Positions 34,566-42,099 of a stretch of DNA of 64,000 nt are shown here, in pieces; position 1 is the first letter of the stretch, and each line of letters starts with the position of its first letter. The stretch comes from CBDAQR01 sp965199055 (GTDB lineage Bacteria; Pseudomonadota; Gammaproteobacteria; Pseudomonadales; Halieaceae): positions 310,001-374,000 of the forward strand of contig CBDAQR010000003.1 in the NCBI GenBank assembly GCA_965199055.1, in the 5' to 3' direction. The translations under genes and the position numbers were made by a program. A model generated the notes under the pieces. It did no database searches. It was not told the DNA's origin and worked only from the letters and a program-made list of their open reading frames with translations.

Positions 34566-35036
34566 ATGCACAAACCCCTGTTACTTGTTTCACTGCTGTC
34601 CGGCCTGCTCGGCTGCAGCGTTGAGGTCGACCGCGCCGATAGCACGCCACCCTTTGAAGTGGTTGCCGATGCGCACGACACCATGATGCATATCCTGGAA
34701 CCCGCCGCGGATGTCATCTGGGATTCTGCCGGCTATATCATCACCATTGAGGGCGAACAAAATCTCGCGCCCACTACCGATGAGCTGTGGACCGAAGTCG
34801 TGAACGCGAGCATGGTCATCGCCGAGAGTGGCAATCTGCTGATGCTGCCTGGCCGCAGCCAGGGGGCAGATTGGAACGCCTATGCGGTGGGCATGATTCA
34901 GACCGGCAAACTGGCGATCGAAGCCGCGGAAAACCAGGACGCCGAAGCCCTCTTCGACGCCGGCGGTCGTATCTATCAGGTTTGCCGAGCCTGCCATAAC
35001 CAGTACTGGGTTAAGGAAGACGAGAACGGCGAATGA
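34566..35036 (+). CDS. Lipoprotein cytochrome c (class II-like)
   Basis: 156 residues. ATG 34566 follows AAGGAG at a good distance. A lipoprotein signal (LLLVSLLSGLLGC) is followed by a mostly helical domain and a single heme site CRACH near the C-terminus (about 139-143), the placement seen in class II c-type cytochromes. A methionine sixth ligand could be one of MMHIL near residue 40; this is not certain. It probably shuttles electrons at the periplasmic membrane face. Overlaps the next gene by four bases (ATGA). Confidence 0.85.
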   Translation: MHKPLLLVSLLSGLLGCSVEVDRADSTPPFEVVADAHDTMMHILEPAADVIWDSAGYIITIEGEQNLAPTTDELWTEVVNASMVIAESGNLLMLPGRSQGADWNAYAVGMIQTGKLAIEAAENQDAEALFDAGGRIYQVCRACHNQYWVKEDENGE

Positions 35037-35707
35037 GTCGAGTTGCCGCAGGCCTGGCATTAATGCTATTCGCTGCAGGCCTGGCGGCTCACGACCTTTC
35101 CGCTGACAACGCGGCATTCGTTCAGGGTCTGCAGGGCGCCGCCGCGGGCCCCTTCCTCTACCTCGGCGCCAAGCATATGTTTACCGGCTACGATCACCTG
35201 CTGTTCCTCGTGGGGGTCATCTTCTTCCTGTACCGACCCCGCGACATCGTACTCTACGTAACACTGTTCACCTTGGGCCACAGTCTGACGCTGGTGCTTG
35301 GCGTGGGAATGGGCTGGCAGGTCAGCGGACACCTGGTGGATACCGTCATAGGTCTATCGATCGTCTACAAGGCATTCGAAAACATGGGTGGCTTTCAACA
35401 GTTGTTCGGGATAGAACCGGACACGAGGATTGCGGTATTTGTCTTCGGCCTGTTTCACGGCCTCGGTCTCGCGACCAAGCTGCAGGAATACATGGGCACC
35501 GGCGAAGGAATGTGGACCAACCTGCTCAGCTTTAATATCGGCGTGGAACTCGGTCAACTCGCGGCGCTCACCCTGATTCTGCTGGTGCTGCTGCGATGGC
35601 GCGCGCACGGAAGCTATCGGCAGCATGCGTTCGCAACCAATAGCGTTCTGATGTGCCTGGGTTTTGTTCTGGCAGGCCAGCAATTGGCGGGCTACGTCTA
35701 TGCCTGA
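35033..35707 (+). CDS. HupE/UreJ-like membrane protein
   Basis: 224 residues with a signal peptide and about six membrane helices. The conserved histidine-rich motifs are AKHMFTGYDHLLFLVGV, LFTLGHSLTLVLG and FGLFHGLGLATKL, as in the HupE/UreJ_2 family (putative nickel/cobalt-type metal or accessory permeases). No urease or hydrogenase gene is nearby; the neighbours are a cytochrome c and an anchored periplasmic protein, so the ion or partner is unclear. Confidence 0.85.
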   Translation: MSRVAAGLALMLFAAGLAAHDLSADNAAFVQGLQGAAAGPFLYLGAKHMFTGYDHLLFLVGVIFFLYRPRDIVLYVTLFTLGHSLTLVLGVGMGWQVSGHLVDTVIGLSIVYKAFENMGGFQQLFGIEPDTRIAVFVFGLFHGLGLATKLQEYMGTGEGMWTNLLSFNIGVELGQLAALTLILLVLLRWRAHGSYRQHAFATNSVLMCLGFVLAGQQLAGYVYA

Positions 35708-36254
35708 GTCGCGTCGCATTATCGTTAGCTCCGCCGTTAGCTTTGTGGCCGCAGCTATCTTGCTCCTCACAGTCGTGCTCCCCGCTGAATACGGTTGGGA
35801 CCCACTGGGTACCGGCGAGGCCATGGGTCTGCTGGGTCTGGCCGGCGACGATGTTCGCCCACTGCGCGCTCAGCCGCAGAACTGGCATAGCGATGAAATT
35901 CGCTTTCAGCTACTGCCCTTTGAGTCAGTGGAATACAAATACCGGCTGGAGGAAGGCGCCGCCATGTTGTATCGCTGGACAGCTGACGGGGAACTGCTGT
36001 TCGATATGCACAGCGAGCCCGACGGTGCGGCTACGGGTTACGCGGAAACCTTCAATAAGGCGAACAGCCAAGCTGAGCAGGGGAACTACACTGCGCCCTT
36101 TGCCGGCATACACGGCTGGTTTTGGCAGAATCGCGGCGAAGAGGAAGTCACCGTTACCCTGCGAACGGCGGGCTTCTACTCAAGCGCAATCGAATTTCGC
36201 GACGGCCACAGTTTTCGCTATGCCTTCACGAGTGAAGGCAAGATGCCCGAATAG
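35700..36254 (+). CDS. Membrane-anchored periplasmic protein, HupE-linked
   Basis: 184 residues starting at ATG 35700, eight bases inside the end of the HupE-like gene. One N-terminal membrane helix (VSSAVSFVAAAILLLTVVL) precedes a beta-rich periplasmic domain (EIRFQLLPFESVEYKYRLEEG; TAPFAGIHGWFWQN; VTLRTAGFYSS). Similar anchor proteins accompany HupE-like permeases in other marine gammaproteobacteria, in my recollection. No catalytic motif is seen and no function is claimed. Confidence 0.75.
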   Translation: MPESRRIIVSSAVSFVAAAILLLTVVLPAEYGWDPLGTGEAMGLLGLAGDDVRPLRAQPQNWHSDEIRFQLLPFESVEYKYRLEEGAAMLYRWTADGELLFDMHSEPDGAATGYAETFNKANSQAEQGNYTAPFAGIHGWFWQNRGEEEVTVTLRTAGFYSSAIEFRDGHSFRYAFTSEGKMPE

Positions 36255-36278
36255 CACCGGGGACTTTCACGGGAGGGC

Positions 36279-36416
36279 TCAGCCGTAGGCAAGCTCCAGC
36301 ATCTCTAAAGTGTCCTGAATTTGGACGAACCAATACACGGCAAAAAACACGATGATGGCGCCTGCACTGATCAGCGCAGCCAGTTGTAGGTCTTTCGAGT
36401 CGCTTTGTTCGCTCAT
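36279..36416 (-). CDS. 45-residue single-pass membrane peptide
   Basis: A short frame reading MSEQSDSKDLQLAALISAGA then a hydrophobic helix (IIVFFAVYWFVQIQ) and an acidic end (DTLEMLELAYG). AGGAG lies five to six bases before the ATG at 36414-36416. It starts nine bases after the upstream membrane-protein gene on the same strand, the same tight spacing as the rest of the operon. Size and topology resemble small subunits of membrane oxidoreductase complexes; that role is inference. Confidence 0.7.
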   Translation of the reverse strand: MSEQSDSKDLQLAALISAGAIIVFFAVYWFVQIQDTLEMLELAYG

Positions 36417-36425
36417 TCTCGTCTC

Positions 36426-36992
36426 CTAACCCGAAAACCCGATCCAACGGCCTGTTGCAGCCACGGTAAACCAGACCATGACCGACGATACCGCGACCGA
36501 ACGCACCACCCAGGGGTTTAGCGAATCAATATCGCCGCGCAGCAGCGGACGTTTAATGCAAAACACAAACAGTATGCCCGCACCCAGGGCGAGCATCTTG
36601 TACCAGAACACATCCAGGTAATAAATCTTCATGGCCACACCACAGGCCATGAACACGCCAGTCAACAATACGACGGCCAGCCCCCACAAAAACAGCTTGT
36701 GCGCCTGCTCCTGGACTTCTGCGCAGGGAACATCGGCAAACAGCCAACCCAGCAAGCGCGCATCACTGATCAGCACGGCACCACCAAGCAACGCCATGGA
36801 CAACAGGTGGAAGGCCTGCACTACGGCGAAGGCCGCTCCCCAGGTTTTCCCAATGTGTCCGAACAGTGTGGTCTCCATCCACTCAAACATCGGCTGCAAA
36901 CCGTCGTGCAGCTCAGACTTCAAACCGGTAAAGCCAACCAGGAGCGCAATACCCAGTACCAGGATGACGCCAATCGTGCGTTGATAAGCCAC
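36426..36992 (-). CDS. DUF6644-like membrane protein, copy 2
   Basis: 188 residues from GTG 36990-36992, behind a G-rich Shine-Dalgarno. About five membrane helices. It is paralogous to the next gene upstream: QAFHLLSMALLGGAVLISDARLLGW lines up with THVLTLMLSLGMLFIIDLRMLGW there, and TGRWIGF with CGRLIAY. A helix-embedded histidine and a late arginine are shared by both. Conserved membrane histidines would fit heme or quinone binding, but this is only a suggestion. Confidence 0.75.
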   Translation of the reverse strand: MAYQRTIGVILVLGIALLVGFTGLKSELHDGLQPMFEWMETTLFGHIGKTWGAAFAVVQAFHLLSMALLGGAVLISDARLLGWLFADVPCAEVQEQAHKLFLWGLAVVLLTGVFMACGVAMKIYYLDVFWYKMLALGAGILFVFCIKRPLLRGDIDSLNPWVVRSVAVSSVMVWFTVAATGRWIGFSG

Positions 36993-37002
36993 TGCAGCCC
37001 CC

Positions 37003-37572
37003 CTAGAAGTGCGCCTGATCGGCGATACAGCCGGCCAGGTTTCCGATGAATGCGGGAGGGTTCTTGGCGCAGTCGAACCAGTCATAGGCGATCAGGCGAC
37101 CGCAGATCACAATGCCAACCCAGAAACTGATGGATAAGGCTGCACCGAGTCGCAAGCGCGAGGGTGCCTTGGGGTCTGTATCCCAGCTCGACACCGATTC
37201 GCTCATGCGTTTATGGAAGAGCCAGGCATTGAGCGCCGCAGCAACCAGGAGCACTACCTTTATACGAAACCAAAGGCTCTGCGACGTGCGCACCGGTATC
37301 GCGTAGTAAAGCATAATCCCGGTGATAAACATGATGACGAAGCCGACGGCCATGGGCCACGCCAGCTTGCTGGAAATGCGTGAGGCCGGGATATTCGGAA
37401 GCGCCCAGCCCAACATGCGCAAGTCGATGATAAACAACATGCCGAGACTCAGCATCAGCGTCAGCACATGGGTCGTTTCCACCCAGTTGTACATGTAATA
37501 GCTCTCGTGAAGCATGGTGCTCCACTGGTGGCCGTCTATCCAAACGGCAAAATCGTAGATCAGTTGGTTCAC
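37003..37572 (-). CDS. DUF6644-like membrane protein, copy 1
   Basis: 189 residues, about five membrane helices (for example VLTLMLSLGMLFIIDL, MAVGFVIMFITGIMLYY, VVLLVAAALNAWLF). It is paralogous to the gene ten bases downstream, with the conserved membrane histidine in ETTHVL, the GIMLYY/GVFMAC segment and a GR near the last helix. Three bases separate it from the upstream DUF6152-like gene, so it sits firmly in the PQQ-dehydrogenase operon. Unknown function. Confidence 0.78.
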   Translation of the reverse strand: MNQLIYDFAVWIDGHQWSTMLHESYYMYNWVETTHVLTLMLSLGMLFIIDLRMLGWALPNIPASRISSKLAWPMAVGFVIMFITGIMLYYAIPVRTSQSLWFRIKVVLLVAAALNAWLFHKRMSESVSSWDTDPKAPSRLRLGAALSISFWVGIVICGRLIAYDWFDCAKNPPAFIGNLAGCIADQAHF

Positions 37573-37575
37573 CGA

Positions 37576-38028
37576 TTATCGCTCTCGCGGATCGTATCCA
37601 TCCTTAGGCGCGCCGGTCCCCGAGGAACCCATGAAGGCACGCTTGCCATCGGCGAGTGTAATGTCGCGACCGTTGGCTTTGCAGGCCGGATCGCAACTCT
37701 TGTTCTTCGCCTGGTAGCCACGCACCTTGATCTCGCTACCTATGGGTACCGAGTTCCGGTTGATACCGGCGCGCAGTAGAGTGTTCGGAGTACCCCCCTC
37801 GACCATCCAGGCCTGGGTACTGCCGTCGGGCTGCTCGGCCGCCAGGTGTATCCATGCATGCGGGTTAATCCACTCCACCTTGGTGACCTTTCCCTGCAGG
37901 GAGACTGGAGCATCCTTGTCGAACTCTGCGGAAAACGCATGGTGGGCCCAGGCTCGCCAAGAAGCGACGACAATGACAGGTACAGCTAACAACAAAACTG
38001 TTTCTCGGGTCTTCATTGAAATCTTCAT
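37576..38028 (-). CDS. Secreted DUF6152-like protein
   Basis: 150 residues from ATG 38026-38028, behind AGGAG. Signal sequence LLLAVPVIVVASWRAWAHHA. The mature N-terminus HHAFSAEFDKDAPVSLQGKV and KVEWINPHAWIHL are typical of DUF6152, small beta-barrel-like periplasmic proteins with an N-terminal His pair. Two cysteines (SCDPACKANG) may be disulphide-bonded. This family commonly accompanies the membrane and WEGDTLV-type proteins found next to it; the function is not known. Confidence 0.8.
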   Translation of the reverse strand: MKISMKTRETVLLLAVPVIVVASWRAWAHHAFSAEFDKDAPVSLQGKVTKVEWINPHAWIHLAAEQPDGSTQAWMVEGGTPNTLLRAGINRNSVPIGSEIKVRGYQAKNKSCDPACKANGRDITLADGKRAFMGSSGTGAPKDGYDPRER

Positions 38029-38032
38029 TTCT

Positions 38033-38998
38033 TCACTCCTGCTCTTCCTGCCGCGCGCCAGCCAGTATATTCGGCAATCCGTAATTACCTTCGTGGCAAG
38101 CGTACTCAAAAATGGGGCCATCGGACTTGCGCAGGGTCAATTCGCCCGCCCAATCCTGTGTGTAAATGTCCGGATCGGATATCTCGAAGCGATACACCAT
38201 TTCGTTTTCGTTGATGCGGGTGAAGCGCTCCGTGACCTTCGTATCATCGCCCATCATCAACTGGTGCTTGATTGCCAGGCGCAGGAATTGCTCGGGATGG
38301 AACTGAGTGGTCTCAACTACCAGAGTGTCGCCTTCCCAGCGGCCGATACTGTCTCCCAGCCAGGGTTGTATCTGCGGCGGCAGTCTTTCACCCCCTATGC
38401 GGAGCGTGCGCACATTGTGGTTCATTTCCACCAGTATCATCACGTGCCCCGGCGACTGGGCAAACTGATAGTTGTTGTTGTACAGCACCGGCAACATGGG
38501 TGGACCGCCGGTGGAGCCAAAGCCCACGGTGCAGCGCTCTCCCTCGGGGCGCTCTTCGGGATTGTCGGCGAAGTTCAGCAGCTTGTAGGCGTTCCAATAG
38601 AAACGTAGCTGTTGATGCCACTTATAAGGTATCTGGCCGTCTGCTGGCTCAACGATAATGGAACCGCGCGCTTCTCCGCGTACGCGCAGCGCTTTACTGC
38701 CCGGGTCCATCCAGAAGCTGTTGTAGCCGCCAATATCACCGCCGGCCTCGAGATCGCCTTCGCCCACGTTATCGACCGACTCCATCATCTCTTCCATGCC
38801 GTTTTCGACGAAGCGTGCCTCTTCCTCGGTCAGCACCAGGTTAGGCAGTTCATCCGGTCGCTCCAGGGTCGTTACTGTCGCCGTGGTCCATATCCCCTGC
38901 ATGTCGGGGTCGCCCCAAGGCATTCTCTGCAACTCCCAGTCTGCAGCCAGGCTTGCGGGAGCCACCAGGAGCAAAACGATAGAAGCTGTTCTAAGCAT
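38033..38998 (-). CDS. Secreted protein of unknown function, WEGDTLV family, copy 2
   Basis: 321 residues from ATG 38996-38998. Signal peptide (LRTASIVLLLVAPASLAAD), then WGDPDMQGIWT and, in the second half, GRWEGDTLVVETTQF, KVTERFTRINENEM and YTQDWAGELTLRK. The same blocks recur in the gene upstream, so the two are paralogues. The secreted beta-rich architecture resembles proteins widespread in Acidobacteria and marine gammaproteobacteria that lack an assigned function. Four bases from the DUF6152-like gene. Confidence 0.75.
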   Translation of the reverse strand: MLRTASIVLLLVAPASLAADWELQRMPWGDPDMQGIWTTATVTTLERPDELPNLVLTEEEARFVENGMEEMMESVDNVGEGDLEAGGDIGGYNSFWMDPGSKALRVRGEARGSIIVEPADGQIPYKWHQQLRFYWNAYKLLNFADNPEERPEGERCTVGFGSTGGPPMLPVLYNNNYQFAQSPGHVMILVEMNHNVRTLRIGGERLPPQIQPWLGDSIGRWEGDTLVVETTQFHPEQFLRLAIKHQLMMGDDTKVTERFTRINENEMVYRFEISDPDIYTQDWAGELTLRKSDGPIFEYACHEGNYGLPNILAGARQEEQE

Positions 38999-39011
38999 TT
39001 CGTCTATCCCC

Positions 39012-39836
39012 TCAGTCCAGTGGTTCATTGCGCAGGTGCCCGTACATCAGCTCCTCCACGAATGGCACGCAATTGAATTGCAAAATACGGTCGTCGGCAC
39101 CAACGCGTTTATAGAGGTTCATGCTCAGCGTCCAGGGCTGCGTATAGACCTTTTCATCCTCCAGAGTCGCCTCGTAGCGCATGGTGTGCTCGCTAGTACG
39201 GGTAAATCGCTCGGTGACCTTGAGCTTCTCACTGTGGAAATTCCCCGCGCGGTCGAGCCAGGTCTGGTCGTTCTGCCCATCGGTATGTATCACCAGGGTA
39301 TCGCCCTCCCACTCCGCCCAGGACTGGCGCATCCAGGAATCGATCGGTGCCGGGCCCGGATCGCTCAGCGCCACGTTGCGAACAGCGCCAGCATACTCAT
39401 AGGAAAATACCAGCGCGTCCTTGTTATGAAAAATCTGAAAAGGGAATGACATATAGTTGGCCCGAGGGATACCGGGCAGATAACACTTGATCTCGGGATC
39501 TCGCTCCAGGTAGTTCGCCCGATTGTCATCGCGTTGCTTGAGCGCCCACTCCTGATAGGGAATCTTGCCTCCCTCCACATATCCGATACCACCCGGTACC
39601 GCACCCACAGCCCCCAGCGCGACCACTTCCTTAGCGGGCACCGGCACTACCGGACCTTCTCGCATCGCCAAGGCGGCGCGGGGCGCACTGGGTTCCAGAT
39701 TGTAATTGGCGGTATTGAGCACCTGCCAGACACCATTAAGATCGGGTTTGCCGTCGGCGGTGCGCGCGGGCTCATAGTCCGCTGCAGCCAGTGCCGACCC
39801 GAGCAATATCAGCGATGTGATCAGGCTTCTCAACAT
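39012..39836 (-). CDS. Secreted protein of unknown function, WEGDTLV family, copy 1
   Basis: 274 residues from ATG 39834-39836, which has AGGA upstream; an ATG four codons earlier lacks one. Signal peptide MLRSLITSLILLGSALAAA. It shares KPDLNGVWQV, EWEGDTLVIHTDGQ, KVTERFTRTSEHTM and VYTQPWTLSMNLYK with the following gene. Two cysteines (KCYLPG, FNCVPF) are conserved in position with its paralogue. 17 bases after the PQQ dehydrogenase. No catalytic motif recognised. Confidence 0.75.
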   Translation of the reverse strand: MLRSLITSLILLGSALAAADYEPARTADGKPDLNGVWQVLNTANYNLEPSAPRAALAMREGPVVPVPAKEVVALGAVGAVPGGIGYVEGGKIPYQEWALKQRDDNRANYLERDPEIKCYLPGIPRANYMSFPFQIFHNKDALVFSYEYAGAVRNVALSDPGPAPIDSWMRQSWAEWEGDTLVIHTDGQNDQTWLDRAGNFHSEKLKVTERFTRTSEHTMRYEATLEDEKVYTQPWTLSMNLYKRVGADDRILQFNCVPFVEELMYGHLRNEPLD

Positions 39837-39853
39837 AGTGGTCCTCATATCTT

Positions 39854-41890
39854 TTACTTATCGGAATCGTCTGGCAGCGCAAACGCGATGATGTGATCGC
39901 CTGGCGGCGCGCCGCCGGCCCAATGACCGCCCGCCGCAATAACTACGAACTGCTTTTGTCCGGGCCCGGTCTGGTAGGTCATGGGCACCGCATTGCCGGC
40001 GGTGGGCAGTCGCGCCTTCCACAACTCTTCACCGGTCTCAAGCGAGTATGCGCGCAGCGCGTGTTCATTGGCCACACCACTGAATACCAGGCCAGTATCG
40101 GTCATCATGGGGCCGCCGAATCCCGGCACCCCTTCGATCCACCAGAAAGGAAAGGGCGCCATATCTCTGGACGTACCCAGCGGAACACTCCACAGCGTTT
40201 TCCCGGCTTCGATATCGATGGCATCCAATGTCGCCCAGGGCGGCGCACTGCAGGGCACCCCAAGGGGCGACATAATAAATCCGGTTTCAACACAGTAAGG
40301 CGTACCCGTTTGCGGCTGTCCTCTGCCTTCACAGTTTTCACGCGGGATGAGCCGCAAGCGACCGGCAACGCGGGTAGTGGCAACAACCATCACACCGGTA
40401 TCGGGATGTATCGCCGGAGAGCCCCAGTTGTTACCACCGGCGTTCACCGGGTAGTGCACCGTACCTTCCAGGGATGGGGGCGTGTAAATGCCTTCATTAC
40501 GCATTTCTGACAAGGTATTGGCGCACGCTGCCTCATCGAACAGCACCATACCCCAGGCATCATCCGCCGTTAGCGGTGCATCGATGGTGTAGGGAATATG
40601 CGAGGGAAAAGGTTGGGTGGGCGATAGATACTCACCCTCTACCGCGCCTTCCTGCGGTACGGGTCTTTCCTCCACCGGCCACAGGGGCTCGCCCGTCTCT
40701 CGGTGAAAGGCAAAGGTCATCCCCATCTTCGTTACCTGCACCACAGCTGGCACTGTCTTGCCCTCCACACTCAGGTCGACCAGGGTGGGCTGTGCCGGTG
40801 TGTCATAGTCCCAGATGTCGTGATGCACCATCTGGTAATACCAGGCCACCTCGCCGCTTTCCCCGTGCAGGGCAACGGTGGAACTCGAATAATGATCCAA
40901 ATCCCCCTCAACCAGTCTGCGATGTCCGCCGTAGTAATCCGGCGTGGTGTTGCCGGTTGGCAAAAACACCAGATCGCGCTCTTCATCCACCGAGATGATG
41001 GACCAGACACTAGTCGTACCGCTGCGCCAGGTGCCGTCTTCGTGTCTTGCATCCAAGCCAGGGGGCACTGGATTCCAGGCCCACAGCATTTCTCCACTGC
41101 GGACATCGAAGGCCTTAACCACACCCGCGGGTGAGGTGGTGCGCTGGTTGTCCAAGACCATCGACCCCGTGATGATGCGATCACCCAGAATCGCCGGCGG
41201 CGATGTAATACCGTGCTCGGCCGAATGATGCTCGCTGAGACGGCCGCTGGTATCGACCTGGCCCGCTTCACCAAAGTCAGGACAGGGCTTACCCGTTTCG
41301 GCATCCAGAGCTATGAGCCGCGCATCGAGCGTGCCCAGAATAATGCGGTGTTCACAGAAACCTTGCTCACCCGAGCGCCAGCTACTAACGCCACGGCAGT
41401 TGGGCAACACCGGCTCGGCATCCATATCGACCTGCGGATCAAAACTCCAGCGCTCCTGACCGGTGTTGGCATCCAGCGCAAACACTCGATTAAACGCGGT
41501 GCAGTAATACAGCGTGTCTTCAACGACGATAGGCGTGACCTGCAGCGAGCTCTGGCTGTGGCGACTACGTGAACCATGCCCTCCCTCTTCTTCCAGGGTC
41601 GGTTCACCCTCACCCCAGTAGGCTTCGCGAAAATCTCCGGAGCGATGCGTCCAGGCTACTTCCAGTCGAGCGACATTGGCAGGGGTAATCTGGCTGGCGC
41701 GGGAAAAGTGTGTACCACCACCGGTGGCGCCGAATGCAGGCCAGTCGGCCACAACATTGCGAGGCGCCGCTGCGGCCACTGCTTCATTACCGGCGTCAAT
41801 ACTGGCACCGCAAGCCACCAGTACTCCGGCTACAGGTATGGTTGCCGCCAACAGTAGTGATTGGGTGATCTGCTTAGCCCGCAGATTCAT
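39854..41890 (-). CDS. PQQ-dependent dehydrogenase, lipoprotein form
   Basis: 678 residues from ATG 41888-41890. A lipoprotein signal ends at Cys27 (AGVLVACGAS), replacing the five-helix membrane domain of classical membrane glucose dehydrogenase. An eight-bladed propeller follows, with tryptophan-docking repeats and the mGDH-like active-site stretch MVHHDIWDYDTPAQPTLVDL, plus GGNNWGSPAIHPDTG and PWATLDAIDIEAGKTLW. No heme c motif, so electrons must pass to a separate carrier or to quinone. First gene of a seven-gene operon of secreted and membrane proteins. Sugar or alcohol substrate not determinable. Confidence 0.9.
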   Translation of the reverse strand: MNLRAKQITQSLLLAATIPVAGVLVACGASIDAGNEAVAAAAPRNVVADWPAFGATGGGTHFSRASQITPANVARLEVAWTHRSGDFREAYWGEGEPTLEEEGGHGSRSRHSQSSLQVTPIVVEDTLYYCTAFNRVFALDANTGQERWSFDPQVDMDAEPVLPNCRGVSSWRSGEQGFCEHRIILGTLDARLIALDAETGKPCPDFGEAGQVDTSGRLSEHHSAEHGITSPPAILGDRIITGSMVLDNQRTTSPAGVVKAFDVRSGEMLWAWNPVPPGLDARHEDGTWRSGTTSVWSIISVDEERDLVFLPTGNTTPDYYGGHRRLVEGDLDHYSSSTVALHGESGEVAWYYQMVHHDIWDYDTPAQPTLVDLSVEGKTVPAVVQVTKMGMTFAFHRETGEPLWPVEERPVPQEGAVEGEYLSPTQPFPSHIPYTIDAPLTADDAWGMVLFDEAACANTLSEMRNEGIYTPPSLEGTVHYPVNAGGNNWGSPAIHPDTGVMVVATTRVAGRLRLIPRENCEGRGQPQTGTPYCVETGFIMSPLGVPCSAPPWATLDAIDIEAGKTLWSVPLGTSRDMAPFPFWWIEGVPGFGGPMMTDTGLVFSGVANEHALRAYSLETGEELWKARLPTAGNAVPMTYQTGPGQKQFVVIAAGGHWAGGAPPGDHIIAFALPDDSDK

Positions 41891-41981
41891 TAAAGCCCCC
41901 TGAATAATTATCGTTATGCGCACATACTCAAGATTCAAAAGTGTTACGCAGCGTTGGAGCCTTTGCAAGGAAAACATACCC

Positions 41982-41997
41982 AGCATTCTAATATGCT
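41982..41997. promoter_or_regulatory. Inverted repeat in the PQQ dehydrogenase / TonB receptor gap
   Basis: AGCAT and ATGCT arms with a six-base spacer (TCTAAT) lie in the 209-base divergent gap. A shared operator for the two divergent units is possible. The arms are short, so chance is a real alternative. Confidence 0.3.
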
Positions 41998-42099
41998 AAA
42001 CCGCCGTTAAAGGCTATCTGTGTTTCACCCTCTTGATAGGGGGTTTCGCATACTGTAACTTCGAAGATGATAAAAATAATTTCACAATGAGGTACACCC

